From positions 868,001 to 932,000 of the forward strand of contig JAGGNK010015336.1 in the NCBI GenBank assembly GCA_017590115.1: a stretch of DNA of 64,000 nt, in the 5' to 3' direction. This document shows, in pieces, positions 12,326 through 27,500 of the stretch (within the stretch, counting starts at the first letter, position 1; each line of letters starts with the position of its first letter). The position numbers and the translations under genes were made by a program. The notes below the pieces were generated by a model that was not told the origin of the DNA, searched no databases, and saw nothing but the letters and a program-made list of their open reading frames with translations. This stretch comes from Montifringilla adamsi (lineage: Eukaryota; Chordata; Aves; Passeriformes; Passeridae).

Positions 12326-15300
12326 CAGCAGATCGGGCACTGCAGCGTGGCAAGGGCTGCATCCACCCCATCTCAACCCCACAGAGCAGCACAGACAAAG
12401 CTTAAAAGGATCTGTTGTCATGACTAAACAACTGAAGATATATTTGAGGTGTGGTTATGAAGCTTCTCCCCACGAGGAAGAACTTGTGCATGAGTGGAAG
12501 ATATAATTTTGCTTGGATATTTAAAAAAACACAACCCAAGCCCAAATCCCCAGTTGTTTCAGTGATATTTCCCATGCACTTCTGCTCCAGCAGCTAAATA
12601 GAAGAAATACCAATTAAGTTTGGAAGACTTCTACATAAACCATAATCTTTATGTTACAATGGGGGGCAAAGTGTTTTCATTAACATTTTTCCTGAGGTTT
12701 TTTCACTAAAGGCCTAATGGAAGAATCAATGCTTAGAATCTTTTCAGTTTGCTTTGACTTTTTAAGCCCAGGAATTAGTAAGCTAATGTTTCTTAGTTTT
12801 GTGGAGGCAAAAATGTAAAATAAAAACAATAAAATGAAAAAGAAGAGGAAAAAATTTAATCCAGATAATGAAAGTAATGATAACTTCCACTCTGAAATGA
12901 CAGCTGAGGAGGTAAATTGTAAAATACAATTGCTCGTAATGACTCAACAAAAGTAGCTCAGCACCTCAGACAGTACTTAAGCAATGAAGTCTCAGTTGTA
13001 AACCAAAAGGAAATCAGATTTGAGTTTTTAGCAGAACAAGCCAAAAAAACCACCCAAACTTATAATTTGCTGTCGCTGTGTCTCAGATATTGGCAGAGAT
13101 GATCAATAGTAAAAAATTTGTTTCCTCTAATGATGAACAGTTATCCTCAGCAGATTGAGATACATATTTCTGCCATTTTTCACTCTAAATTATAATATCA
13201 AATGCCTTCTCCTTCTGATGGACAGCCTGCACAGGGATGCACAAGAGCAAAGGAACAGTGTTACAGATCACTAAAGCCAAAAACATGGAACAAGTCGTAA
13301 GAGATAAGAACACAAAATCCATTCATGACTTAGTAAACAATATATACCTAAAGTAACAACCAAAATTAAAAAATAAAAAGCTTTTTGACAGGTCTGGCAA
13401 GAAAACATTTCTGAGAGAAATGTAAATATTGCAGTCTTTTTCTCCAACTCAGTAAAGCTTTTAGGCACCCTTAAAAGCAGCCACATCTTTAACTGCATCT
13501 CCAACACTGACTTAACTGATCAGAGTGGTGAACAGGCAAAGGATGAAGCAAACACACACAAAGTGAGCTGAATTGGAGCCTCTAAATACAGCACCAGCTG
13601 CCACACAACACAAGAAACTGTGTCCTGCTAACACAGAAACTCTGAGTTAGCACCTCCATCTATTTGTAAGGATTTCAGGATTAAATGCCTGCCCCACATC
13701 AGGAACTCCAGAGAGCAGATTAACAAGGCAGGGCTGGGATAATCTTGGCCTACACAAAACACAGCTGGGGAAGCCAAGCACTAAAGCCAAAATCCCAACA
13801 AGGGAGAGTCAAATAAAAGCATCAAGTTGCATTTGAAGCTTTTATGGAGGGTTTGCAGCTTCACCCCCAATCCACCCTGTAAGGAATTGCAGTGAACCAC
13901 ACAGCAGTCTGTCCATTAAAAATATACATTTTGAGAGTATGGAGAGCTGTTTTGACACTGAATGGAGGGAACTAGGCATTCAAATAATAAACAAGATCTG
14001 GTTATTTTAACCTCTATAATGAGTCTTTTTGAAAACTATCTTTAGCTGATGCTGTGGTGCTTCCAGGTTGTTCAAGAGAGATCACTTATTCAGTCTTGAA
14101 AACCTTTCAAAGACTGAAGAATGTGCCATTGCAGGTATGAAACTGAACATCATTAAAAAGGGGCCCAGAATTTTGCTAACAGTTGTTCTGGATACCGTAT
14201 CCTGACTTTGGCAAGCAGCATCAGATTTGCTTTACTTGAGCAATTCCTAAAATAATAAAACCATGTTATGTTACACTTTCAAGCAGCAAAATGCTCAAGA
14301 AATTTGCTTACTAATAGAACCATATGGTTTCATAAGAGCTGGACACAAATGACTCATTAAAAATAATCTTGTCTCATTCTTAAATATTTTCTTTTAAAAA
14401 CTATTGCAGAGTTTCAGTATCTTTGCCTAATGTAAAATTCCCTCGCTATCTGCAAAGGTCATTATTTGCTGTATCCCCTGTGGGGAAGAAGAGAATCCCA
14501 TCCCTCTTGGCAGTGTCATGATTAAAAACTCTACTCCCTTGTCAGTCATCTTCCCTTCAGCAGGAGCAGAAGTTGCTTTAAACATATGTTTTAGCAAAAA
14601 TCCCATCTCATCACTCTTCTTGCTCCAGACTCTCCAACTTTTCTTCATGTTCTAGCCTAAAACTTTCCTTGATGCTTTAATTCTTCTGCTCACAGCCCTG
14701 TTTTTCAGGCTATGTTGCTGCCATAGGCTGTCCATCTATCCTTGGACATTTCTGCTATGGTATGATACTGGCAACCCAATTCTTTCCTTTGAAAATTAAA
14801 TATTCACCCACTATCTCCTAGACTGGCATTTACTTCTTGCCCATCTTCAAATTTCTGAAGTCTGTCATGAAAGGGTCCCAGGCCCAGCAGGAATCTCCTA
14901 GATCAATTAAGCTCCCTCTCAACTATTATTATTATTAGTGTTGCATACATACAGAAATAATCTCAGAATTTAATCAAACCACACTCTTGCTCCCACTGTG
15001 CATAAAGGGCTTTTTACAATAATCCTACTAATTATTAAAACTGATTGCATTCAGTGGCCGATAAATTTTATTCAAAAAGATTTTTATCATCACAGCATTT
15101 GACCACCATCAAGTGTTGCCTTGATTTTAATATTCACTGTGGCATGTGAAACTACTCTGTGGTTTACAAGAGAAAACAAACACCAAAAGAGAGTCTGGCC
15201 ACAATTATTTGTCACATCATTCACACGTGCATTTTCAGTAAGATTCTGTTACAAAAACTCCAAACTCAGTAATACAAAATACACCACAACTGCTAAGAGA

Positions 15301-15576
15301 CACAGAAAAAAAGTCATCAAATTGTACAGTAAACATGAGATTTTCAGGCCCTGCTAAAATAAATCATCATGAGAAAACATCTGAACCTCAGAAGCTGTAG
15401 AATGCACATGAAGTGCTTCAATAAACTCCTAAATGAGCAATTTTGAAAATTCCTTCACATAATTCTTTACCTACATGTTGCTGATGATATCAAAAAATGC
15501 TACCAATATGGTCTTTAAGTTATATTCAATAGAACAGGGACAATGAGTGAGATTTCAAGAGTCAGGGCAAGGCTCA

Positions 15577-15720
<144 letters not shown>

Positions 15721-16532
15721 CTAGAGGAATAAAAATCAATTCCTTGTTAGCTATTTTTCACAACTGTGCACTTCACAAGTTCAATTAAATTAGGCCACAG
15801 AAGTGATTTGCAAATTTGCTTTCCTAACCCATCCATTCTGTTATCTCAGGAAAAAAGGCAATCTAACAAATAACTGCAGCTTAGGCAAACAGTTGCCTAA
15901 TCCTTTTGAAAACTAAAGAGTGCAGCACAAAGTCAGCTGGACTTCCCTTTACATAATTCCTCTCCATATCACATTCAACATCAAAAAAATGAAAAAAGTT
16001 TCTTAAAAGAGTTAGGGTTTATTCAATGCTGCACTCCTTCATTGTCTTGAAAAATATTCACCACTTCACTATCTAATCAAATAGAAAAGCTTCAATGTTT
16101 GGGGGCAGATAAAGATTATACAAAGCTAAAAGAATCTGGTCTCTCAACAAGTCACTGCAAACTTACTCTCATGTCCATGAACTAACAACATCTAACTGCA
16201 TGCATCTTGTCTTTGTGTTCATTTTATAGGAAATGGCTGGCTAGTAAATATTACAAATGAGGATGATTCTCTAGCATGAGCCTTCTGCACTCATTGCTCC
16301 CAGCAGCACTGAGCCTTTACTTCTGTGAGGAAATTTGGGGCTTTGTGTCTTTCCCCTCGATGAACAGCATGGGAGCAGCTTCCCAGCACAGTCCCCACGT
16401 CATCATCAGTGTTCAAGCTCAGAACAACCCTTTGAATGAGCCAAAGAGATTATTCACCACCTCCTCTTTCATTATGTTCCTGAAATATGATTTGCTGGAA
16501 ACAAGGTGAGAATTTGGGAAATGTCCCTGGAA

Positions 16533-16563
16533 TTTTTGTTTGTTTGTTTGTTTGTTTGTTTTT
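16533..16563. repeat. (TTTG)n microsatellite
   Basis: Seven or so TTTG units follow a short T run, with a second T-rich run just downstream. It is an ordinary intronic microsatellite. Confidence 0.9.
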
Positions 16564-19500
16564 CTGGGTTTTTTTGTTATTTTCTCAGTTTTCATTCTGG
16601 TCCTTGGGCAGCTGCTACTGCCACACCTCAGGGTAAGGACAGAGGCAGTGCCAGCCCTGCAGCCTGAGGAGGACATCACATATCATGCTGAAGCCTGTAT
16701 CTGGAAGGACAGACTCTTCTTAAAAGGCTTTAGAAACAACAGCAATTTCACCTTTGTTTGGCTTTTAGCTCATTCTTTATAAAAAAAGGCAAAAAATGCC
16801 AAAAATGCCAACTTATCCAAGGAAGCAAATCTATTTATCAGACACCATCAAGCCTCAGAAAAGTAAAAGCACTCTGCCTTTCAACAGAAGAGTCACAAAA
16901 AATTTATGAGACCTGTTATTTTTTATCATGAGCTCTAAGGAACAATCTAAGGATTTTCCAACTTACAAAAACTCCATTTTTGTTTGATACCATTCTGTTT
17001 ATAAGTCTGGCTGAAGGAAAAGAAACCGAGATAGAATAATTTTCTTAAAATAACCACAATCCAGTGATTTAAAGAATACCAAAATCAAGAGTTTAATGTT
17101 CTGCTGCATGTGTGCACTTAACTGTTCTGCCTATTTCCAACTCGCTTTTAAGTGGAATAATTTCAAGTCTTAATTTAGTTTCATTAAAATTCATGAGAGT
17201 CACCTTACAATACAAATAAAACCCTTCACTGGGCACTCTGGACATACCCATCTACTCTGTTTATGTCAATTCCTAATTTGTACTTAATGAACTCAAGTTT
17301 ATGTTATGTCAGAAGAGCTAATCAATATTAAACACAAAAATAAAAAAAAAAGCACAAGCCCATTCAAAACATACTTCATCCTAATTAACCAGCTGGACCA
17401 TTTCATAAAAATCAGAGCCAGGCTCTGTAAGTACAGGGATCTGACACTACTTATGTTGTAATGTGAGAATGGACTTCAATTTCAATGAGGGCATGGTGAA
17501 AACTCTGCATGTCCTGCATTATTGCTGTAATGCTCCCAGAGTCCTGCTGGGAAAAGCTCCATGGTTCCCTCTGCACAGGACCATGGAAAAAAAGCTGCTT
17601 TAGCAGGACCAGCCCCGTGTCATTTCAGGTAAACAGATTTCAGCTTGAAAGGTCACAGAGCATCACTATTCCAGATTCAAACTCCTTTCCATCATAGACC
17701 AAATGAAAAACCCCCAGATAAAAGGCTAAAACTACAGGCATTATGTGCCACTGATGAGCAGGGGGGTTTAAAGGCACCATCATAATCTTGGTCCCTGTTG
17801 CAGTGAGGAATTTATGGGGAAAATCCACCTGGTGATGCTGCGACTCCTGAAGTCCCACAGAGAGAACAGGGAAAAGGAAACCCAACCATCTTCTGTTAAT
17901 CCAGCCAGCAGCAGGACATCCCTTCTCACCCAAAATGTGAGATCTAACTGGGCACAGTAAACACTGAGGAGACAAGAGATTCTGACAACTGCAGAACTCC
18001 CAAAGCTCTGGTCTTTCTCTGGCCATGATGGTTTGCAGGAGTCTATGAATGTGCATGTGCACACAAGGAAAAAACATCAGGCAGACTTTACATCAGGACT
18101 ATAGATGGATGTGTAGGGTAGGAGCATGACTGAAGGAAATATTTCTTTTTTTCAGGAGACTTCAGGTGGTTAGAGAAAGTTTCATTGCTTAGGATTTATG
18201 TAATATGAACAGAAAAAAATATTTTAAAACCCCACAACAACTACAACAAAATTCAAGCTCCTTTAAAACCTCAAAAAATACTTCATCTATTACATGAAGG
18301 ATTGATTTTCTACCTCTATGATAGAAAAAAAAAAAAACCTACACTTTCATAAACCTACAAATTTCAAATAATTTACCACTCTATCCCAGAGCACCTGCAG
18401 GGAATAGCCCAAATGCTACAGCCCCAATTTAAATAATGTTGTACCCTGACTCCTTGTGAAACCTACAGAAATCACAGCCTGAGCTGCAGAGTCTCTTCAT
18501 CCTTACAAATCCAAATAGCATCACTTAGATTTCTCCAAATTGCATCACTGCAGACTGAAAATGAGATGGCACGGTGGCCCTGTGAAGACCATTCTTCCTG
18601 CAGATGATCCATAAAAAACAAAGGGAAGGAAGGAGGGAGCACACCAGGCTTTCAGGGCAGGCAGGAAAAGAATATTGATAACTGTTGAACACATCTGAAA
18701 TTCAGAAACCTGTGGACTTTGGGGGATTCTTGTTTTTAAGGCAGAGCTCCATTCTGGAAACTCAACAGTAAATATTTACTGTGATGGCTTTGGCTTGATA
18801 AATTTTTTATTATTTCATTGGTCCTTCCTTCTGTTGATAAAGGAAACAAAAATGTTTCTGCATCTAAATTCCAAATGAGAGATTCTTAACCAACAGCACC
18901 CACTATCAATAACACCTACCAGAAATATTCTGCAGATAAACTATCAAAAATTGCTGGTTTGGTTTTTCATGCATTTTTTCCTCAAAGTATTTTCAGCATA
19001 GAGCTGGCACCAGTTTGTTGACTCATAATGAAATTTAAAGTAAAGTTAGAAAGGAACTGAGGTTTGATGCCACAAATGGAAAGCAAACCATTGGGCACTA
19101 AAGTTTCCTCACCCACTGGCACCAGTCAGCACCCACCTGCCATCTCCCCAGTGGTGACATTGAGCAGCAACACCCCTAATACTGATTTTTAATTGCCAAT
19201 TCAATTGCAATCCACAGCTCAGAGCAAGTATTTCTATTGAACTACTACCACAGTACTTCCCCCACAGAAACAGAGGATCAAATCTAAAGAGAATTTCCAC
19301 CAAATTCTCAGATTATTGCTGCTCATGCAACAGAAGCTGGAATATTACTGAGAACAGAAAACTCAGGCAATGACAAATTAAATAGAGAAATGAATGGGGG
19401 AAAAGCTGTGTGAGGCATTTCTTGTGCTGGCAAGTGAAATATGGTGCTCAGTCCTTTCTCTCTGCTTGTTCTCAACTGAAGGATGGTTGACTGAATACCA

Positions 19501-20451
19501 GACTCAAGAAAATTTGCCCCCCCACCAAAAAGTGCTCAAAGTTCTGTGTGGCAAATAGCACAATTTTAGCTCAAGAATTTTCTTGGACCAAGAGCACTTT
19601 AAGGAAGTATAAATCAAGGATACAAGGGCCCACCTGCAGAGATGCAATCATTATATGCTCTATGTAAAGGAAAATAAAGCTTCCATAGAAGAACACAATG
19701 CATCATCATAATTTGTGAGCAAGGCTCACATACACGTGCTTTCAGGTCTTTTCTAAATTCCCTTAGTACAGTAAAAATGACACTAAGTAGGTCTCAGCAC
19801 TTAATAGAAGATGAAATGTCAGTGCTACAGGCAGTTTGCTCCCAAGGAACTGCAGATGCTGACTGCAATGACTGAAGAAATACCAGACTGTAGCACTACA
19901 GACTCCTCCTTAAATCCATAATACTTAAAAGCTAAAAACTAAGGGAAAAATAAAATTATCACGAAGACCAGACTCAATAATATACAATTCAGAACATAAT
20001 CTTTCTATTTTAGCTTCTGAATGGCTTCTAGAACACAATTCTCATTAATGAGTATCATTTCTTATGCAATTAGGGCTTGACATTCAAAAAAGAACTTATT
20101 CTAGGTGTGCAACCTTCCAATACACCTTCCTTTGGAAAAAAAAATACAGATTACTTGCCCAACTGTAAATATGATTTATTCCCAAGTCCTATCCTGCTCC
20201 TGATCTGCTTCTCACCCAAATTCTCATTAGCAGCACTGGCTCCACACATTCCTGAGTGCTCAGCCATTTTTTCTGACTTTAGCCCCTTTTCTCACCTGTT
20301 GCCTTGTGTTTTCTGGTTTGGGTATGGGATTTTTTTCCTTAAACTTACCCTAAACCCCAATTTTGTTAAGTTCTTTCTGCCTCCCTCCCTCATTCCTCTT
20401 CTCTGACCATTCCACTCTCAACTCTGACCAACAATCAGTAAAATCCTCATC

Positions 20452-20455
<4 letters not shown>

Positions 20456-20492
<37 letters not shown>

Positions 20493-20504
20493 AAAAGAAA
20501 AAAG
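20456..20504 (+). repeat. 35-base poly(A) run with A-rich extension
   Basis: An uninterrupted run of 35 A is followed by GAAAAAGAAAAAAG. It could be a simple A microsatellite or the tail of a retroposed copy inserted on the plus strand. I do not recognise the preceding 400 bases, and no target-site duplication is obvious. Confidence 0.85.
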
Positions 20505-22086
20505 TGCTACTTCATCAGTTCCATCTCACAAAAGGCACCAGAGGATCTGTCTCAACAAAATTAATTTCTCCATTTCTTCTACTGTGTGGAATGCTGAAAA
20601 TCTTTAAAGAGCTTTGTGTAAATAAACCATGGATCAGGAATTTCAGCTGCCTAGCTGTAACTAATTAAATGATCTGGCAGTAACAAGGAGAAAGAGGGTT
20701 CCTCTAATTAACCACAATCTTTTCAAGGGCAGCAGGTGACCCTGGCAATGCTCAAGCTCCTGACAACAGCAGAGATGTTCCCAAAAACGTGCAGAACTGG
20801 ATCAATCTCAAAAAGGTCCAGTCCTGCAAGCTGCAAGCTTTTAATCCAAGCACGTGGGATGTGCTGGTCCAGGAACACGTTTCAGATACAAATACAGGGC
20901 ATGGACACAGCTGAATCTTTTTTATTTTAAGGAAAAGGCCAAAAAGTGAGCATTGGGAAGGAAATGGAGATGCCTAAATAGCTGAAACCAAGGAAGATGA
21001 GACTCAAATACATCAAGCTTCCAATTTGTAGCAATTTGTGAACACAAGGACTGTGTCCATGATTAGCACTGAGCTCCAAAGCCAGTCCTGGCATTTGGAA
21101 ATGCACACAGCTCTGCCTGTGTATTCATCTGGCTATCAAAATTAATATAGATTAGCACTTTCTTGAGCTTTATTTACAATGATCTAACAAAAGAATTCCT
21201 GTCATTTTTGCTTCTTCCTCTCATCACTGAGTCTACAGCCCATGGTTCCACATGGTAACTTGACAAAGAAAAAAGTCTGTACTAAAAAAAGAGGCTTAAA
21301 GGATGATTTTGTGTAAAAAGAATGAGGCTTAATAGCAGTGTTGGGAGAAGCAAGTGGTGCCTCTATGTTCACGAGCTGAATATCCTCCTGCCCACTTGTT
21401 CTCAGGAGGATAAAAGGAAAAAAAAAAGCCACTCCCACACTTCTAAAGAGGAAAACCAGAGACACTTCTGGCTACCTTCAAATCCTATAATTCTACTTGG
21501 GAGGACAAAAATCGCCAATCTAATAGGAAAAAAATCCACCAGTTAAATGACAGAAGCATCATGTCTTTATTCAGCCCCAAGGAAAGAACAGCACTGCTGG
21601 AATGTGGGGTTTGAGATCTGCACAACTCCTTAGCATGGAGTCTCTGGACCCAATTCCCTGAAGGACTTGGACCTTGATATCCTCAAATCTTCTTCCATGC
21701 AGGAATTCACAGAATTCCTTCACACACAGACCTTCCTTTACTTGAAATGCTGGTATTGAAAGGACATTTGGGAGGAGAAGTGGAGTTCAGCAGTTGTTAT
21801 GAGGACAGCATCAAGCCTTTATACCTCACAAGGGTTAATTCAAGGTGAGTATTGTTTCAAAACTGAAAACAAATTCTTTCTCTCTAATGTCTTTAGTGTC
21901 TGGCACAATCTTATGCTGCCCAAGAAAGGTCCATGTTAAGAAATGAAGGTAAGAATTTGAACACGTCAACAAATATTTATTAAATTTTCTGCTTGTAGAA
22001 AACACTACCTCATTATTATTATTTAAAAAATAATAATAAATTGAATGTTCACATTAAAAAGTTGGTGGGATAAAGTACACAGCAAT

Positions 22087-22150
22087 ATCACAGAATCACA
22101 GATTCACTAAGGTTGTAAAAGACCTCCAAGACCATCAAGTCCAACCATGG
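22087..22150 (-). mobile_element. CR1 LINE 3'-end fragment
   Basis: The stretch ATCACAGAATCACAGATTC followed by CTAAGGTTGTAAAAGACC and ATCAAGTCCAACC is the reverse complement of the conserved avian CR1 3' terminus. Only about 60 bases are present, so it is a strongly 5'-truncated insertion on the minus strand. It is non-coding. Confidence 0.8.
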
Positions 22151-22321
22151 ACTTGAGATAGGCAGGGAGAGATCCATTTGCTTTGCAGAAAGAGATTTAT
22201 TCATTGCACTCTCACTGGACAGTATCAATCTCTTCATTCATGGCTAACCTGTCTTATTTTCTGATACACAAAATGTCATTTAGATAGGCTTTTTGCATCT
22301 TCATAGATGATATGACTGTCC

Positions 22322-22343
22322 TTTTTTTTTTTTTTTTTTTTTG
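22322..22343. repeat. Poly(T) run of 22 bases
   Basis: This is a homopolymer of 22 T within intron sequence. It lies about 170 bases from the CR1 fragment and has no visible connection to it. Confidence 0.85.
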
Positions 22344-23995
22344 CTAAAACATAAATCCTATACTTTTGTCTGCATGCCAATCCTGAAGCAAATCAGAATC
22401 CACTGTAATACTTCATTGATCAAGGTAAAATTTCTAATTTTGCCCAAATAAGAAAAGGAGACTCTCCCTGTAGATATTGCTCCTTAGAGCACCAAACAGT
22501 GCAGTAATTGATAGCAGCAGCCCTGATACATGCATTATAAAAAGGATATGCATATGTAATGATCTTGTAGTGCATATGTAATCATCCTCCTGGACCCAAC
22601 TGCAGCACACACTCTCCATGCTAATTTTTCTCTTCTATATTCCACTGAAAATGCTCTTGGCAACTACAAAAGCCAGGATAAAATTCTTAACAACTGATTA
22701 AGCAATGAAATAAATTGTGCCTCTGCAGCAAGTCAGACCTTTACATGTACAAATACAAACAAAGCCCATACTGCTACTCCTGTTAAGCTTCTCTATCAGT
22801 CTGCCACACAATTCAATGTAATTTTTAGCACCTGTGTTAACAGCTGACTTTACACACCCAGTTTAGTGAACAAGGTACCTGTTGTTTGCAGCTCTGGAGA
22901 AGTGTTACTCAAGTGACTTTGAGCAGCAATTCTAGCACCACACCAGAGTTTACGGAGCTCATCCATCCACATTTCTGCCTAGTTAAATCCCTGAACAATG
23001 AAAGGGCTGCATCTCTCAGCAAAAATAGTACAATGGCAAGTAGCTGAAGCTAAATATAGCTCCTGCAGGCATATACTGGGAATTAAATAGTACATTTTAC
23101 CCCTCCCCAATCCTAAATCAGTAAGCTTCAACAAGGAATCTCTAGTGAATACACACAGGAGCTCAATAAATCCCCCTTAAGCTTACAAGGCATATTCTGA
23201 ATCTGTGCAAGCTAAAAATAGCCATGTTTATAATGAGAATGGAGATGTGAGCAGAATAATATTAAGTTTAAAGGCAGGCCTGGTGTAGTCATTCTGCATT
23301 AACAAATAGGGTGAATCAAAGGTCGCTCTGACAAACAGATACACAGGCTGACAGATAAAATATAATATCCAGCAATCTTGTACTGAAGAGCATTCATCTC
23401 TCATTAAACTCTGCATTTCCTAATTGACTATTGCAGCCACATATTCACAAGTGATTTTGTGCACATTTTTTAGCTGGAATACAAGTTGTTAGTTCCTAAA
23501 GACAGAAGGGAGGAATACACAGCATAATTCCCCTGGACAATATTCCCTCCTAGAGTTTCAATCCCCTCTGGAAATGTTCCGGAAATACATAATTATTTTT
23601 GGGTTGTATTAATCACAGAATTATGCCTTCTTTAATTAAAGGCAAATTGCATCCAGGCCTCCTGGGTCCCACTATTGCAGCTGGAAGCCCAAGGGGCTGA
23701 TGCCCATTCTCAGCTGCCTCAGAGGTTTTACCTCCCTCAGCCTGGGTCCCAGCACTGCTGACCACAGCTATCACAGCATCTCATTCTTGGCTGAGATACA
23801 GATGAGAGATTAAAAATAATTTAAACACAAGTAACTTTTATGTGGAACATTCCCATGGAGTTTTCTGTCTGCTGACACTAAACTGCAAAATGTGTTACAA
23901 AAACTTGCTGGGGAACAAACCCTGCATGCTGGTCTTGGAGAATGAGAAGGAATGGAGGGGCAAGTCAGAACACATGTTCCTGAATAGCTTCTCTG

Positions 23996-24560
23996 ATTCT
24001 GAAATCAAAGAATGGCATCAGTTGGAAGGGACCTTAAAGACCATCTCATTCCAACCCCCCCTGGCATGGGGACACTCCCACTAAACCAAGTTGCTCAGAG
24101 CCCCATCCAGTTTGGCCTAGAGCACTTCTGGAAATGGGGCAGCTTCTCTGAGCAATCTGTGCTAGGGCCTCACCATCCTCACAGTAAAGAATGTTTCTGC
24201 TTTTATCTAAACCAAGCCTACTCTCTTTCAGCTGGAAGCCATTCCTCTTTTTCTCTGTCACTCCAGGCCCTTGCAGTCTCTGTCCATCTTTCCTGTTGGC
24301 TCCCTGCAGGTACTGGAAGGCCACAATGAGGTCATCCCAAAGCCATCTCTTCTCCAGGCTGAATAATCCCAATTCTTTCAGTCTTTCCTCAAAGCAGAGC
24401 TGCTCCATCCCTCCAGTCATCTTGGTGGCTCCTCTGGACTTGCTCCAACAACTCCATGTCCTTCCTGAGCTGGGACCCCAGAGCTGGACACAGCACTGCC
24501 AGTGAGGTCTGACCAGAGCAGAGGGGCAGAATCCCCTCCTTGACCAGCTGCCCACAGGGC
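23996..24560 (-). mobile_element. CR1 LINE 3' fragment (about 565 bp)
   Basis: Read on the minus strand, this matches the 3' part of avian CR1. It runs from the segment that translates as ERLKELGLFSLEKR through the 3' untranslated region to the terminal TTCCAACTGATGCCATTCTT-like end. It explains the long minus-strand open frame (206 codons, 24046-24666), which is not a host gene. It is 5'-truncated, as is usual for CR1. Confidence 0.92.
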
Positions 24561-27500
24561 TTTGGATAAATCCTGCCCTGACTATGAAGTAGGAAGGTAG
24601 AAAGAGGGAATAAATACAGGGACACATGTTGATGAAGAAATCACAGACATACACACACCCTTCCAAGGGGAAATTTCTCTGTGGAGATCACCTGGTTTTC
24701 CCAGCAATGGCTAGGAACACGCTGGGTGCTGTAAAGCAGCATCACTGCACGTAGTTCCTCAGTGAAACCTGTTCATTTCACCCTCTAGGCAGAGTGCCCA
24801 GGAGTAAAGGCACAAATACTGGCAGATCCCTTCTCACTGAAGGCACACCCTGGTGAGAGGTGGATAAAACTAAGACATGGGCATAACAAAGAAACATCTC
24901 CAGTATAAAACCCCACGTCATGAAACCCTAAACGAGATTACATATAAACCCAGTCACAATACAGAAAGAACTTCAGTAAAAACCAGAAACAAGTACTGAA
25001 GAAGTGACTCCCAGCTGGTACTGACACCTCTGCTCAGTGCTGCTGCTCATTCACAGGCAGGTCACCTCTCACTTTGGAGAGAGTGAGCACAGGACTTTCT
25101 TTAATGGCTCCACACCACATCTGGCTGCTCCAGACTCAGCAAACAAGCATTGCCTCCCAGAATATATTCCCAGTTTACCAAGTGAGACTTTTACAAAGCT
25201 CTGCAACACTACTAAGGTCTGCAAATGGTGAGTCCAGGGTGAGTCCTCCTCCAACCTTCTCACAAAAGCAACACTGCCAAGCCTGAATAGGCTGGTATGC
25301 AACAACCTCAAGTCCCTGGGTAACACCACAAAGTTATTCAGTTCTGTTTTTTCATACCAAACATTTCTACACTGTTTCACTCTTCCTCAACCCCTTCCCT
25401 GTTCCTTCTATTTCCGCCATGTCCTTTGTGAGAAAAGAGGGTAAGATTGCACACAAAGAGAGGTAAGGAAAAAACGTCTTGGTTTGTTCTCTCTTCCTTT
25501 ACTTTCTAATATTCTATTCCTAATATTCTATTTGCCTTTGTCAGAATTTCATGCTTCCAAGATCTCTACCCTGCACTGCAATGGTTAATTCAGAGTCCAT
25601 GGCTGTGCATTTGGAATTAAGACTCCAGATTCTTCACGTGCATTGACTTCACCACGCACATGTGGGTCAGTGCTGATCTTCACCTCAAACTTTAACCCCA
25701 CACCCCTATTGCAGGATAAACCTGTAATTCCTAAGAGCTGGTTTCCACGTGTGCTAGCCTTGCTGATCTTTGGCACATTCCTAATCACCCTAATTCCCAG
25801 ATCCTTTAAGAGCATGCACAGGCACAACACAATCCCAAGGAATTAGGCAGGAGACCACTCTGCAGTGTGCAAACGTGCCCCTTATCCTACCTTGAACCAG
25901 CTCAACTCATGATGGGACCTCCACTTTCATCTCACAGCACACTTGCCTCTCTCAAAGAGCTTTTTGTCAGAGTCTCTAGGAGTGTTTTAGGAATCAAGTA
26001 AGCAGTATCAATGATTTTCTCTTTGTTCAGGAGCTCTGAACACGCTTCGAAGAACTCGGACAGATTTGCTTACCAGGATGCTGCCCTTCATTAACAAAAC
26101 CCATTTCAACACTACCCCCACAAATGTATCCTATAATAATACCCTATACCCCTAACAACACATGTACCCTATAACCCAATATAATAACCCAGAAACTCTG
26201 CAGTTTCATTTCTGGTTTTACCACATTTACCAACAGTAAGTGTAAAGTAACTGTTTTAATTGTTCTGCTTCCCCAATGGCAACACACAACTTGTCCAAGT
26301 TACAAACTTTTGAACCACCAGAGAATATGAAAATAATATTCCAGACTAAGAAAGAAGAATCACATGCACCCCCACTCTGGGCACAAGGTCCTACAGAGGT
26401 CCAGAGTTTCTATTTTACATCGCAGGGATCCATCCCATACAAATGGTTTCATGAAGGTATCAAATCCACTCACTGTTCAAAACACTCGGCTGAAGAAGCC
26501 AGCTCCCTTCACTATGTGTATAATTTTTATTCATAATATTATTGTACTACACTCTAAAGAAAAAAATATACTCACACCCTGAAAGATAAAAATCCTCCTC
26601 TTTAACAAACGAAGTATCTTTAAAAGAAACAATGCATCCAGCAAACCAGGACAAAAAAAAATCAATTCCATAAAAGATTCTTGGAACTGATCAGATTTTT
26701 ATAGGAGAGATCTTTGGAATTCTTGGGTTAAACAATCCTCATTTTTCGGGAATTCCTCTGATTAGAAGGGATAAGCCCAATTAGTGAATTTTCAAAAGTA
26801 GAAGCAAATGAAGAAAGGGGCTTTAAAAGAGGAATGCTTGAACAACTTTATCTATAGATCTATTTATTCAGCACAGAATTAACAGATAAATATGAGAGAC
26901 TGAGCACTTCAGATTTTTCAGCAGCTGCTTGGGTTGAAAAAAATTGCTCCAGTAGCACAATCAGTTTTAAAACCAGTAAAGTTACTGAGCTAAATTTATC
27001 ACTGATTTAATGAGTTTAATGTGGAATGAATAGTGCAAATTCCTACTCCTTAATACGATGATCAAAACTAACAGAATAAGAAAATACCAAAATTAGTTTT
27101 CAAGAACTAAGACTTCAGAAATTAAATCTGTCATCTACTCTGGCTAGAAATGGGTTCTTTGAGTTGCAGAAAAGCAACATTTTCTATTCTGATATATCTT
27201 TCTTCTTTCCCTGGCAGGCTCTTTGAAAGTCAATCTGCCAAGCAACCAAGCCTTTAGTCACACCATTGAAACACACTCAGTGCTCCTATCAACTCTCTGT
27301 ATGTGATTCCCTCAAAAGTTTCCCCTCAGGACAGGGAATCTGGACTTAGCTCTTCAGTAAACATATGAAAAATAATTGCAGATATGAGTCAGACACAGAG
27401 ATGACACTAAAATTAATTTCCAGTCCTCACCGATGCCATTTTGGCACAATTCAGCCAGGTGGACACGGCCTCTGATGGATGGCTCCAGTCCCACCTGCAC

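Noticed and set aside
11953..12366. Minus-strand open frame of 137 codons
   Set aside because: It is the 34-bp minisatellite read through; the repeat has no stop in any minus frame.
24046..24666. Minus-strand open frame of 206 codons
   Set aside because: It lies over a CR1 3' fragment and its translation is CR1-derived (ERLKELGLFSLEKR and later untranslated region).
26090..26185. CCCTATA/CCCTAA-rich stretch resembling telomeric or mitochondrial DNA
   Set aside because: Motifs are too few and irregular; no extended match that I can recognise.
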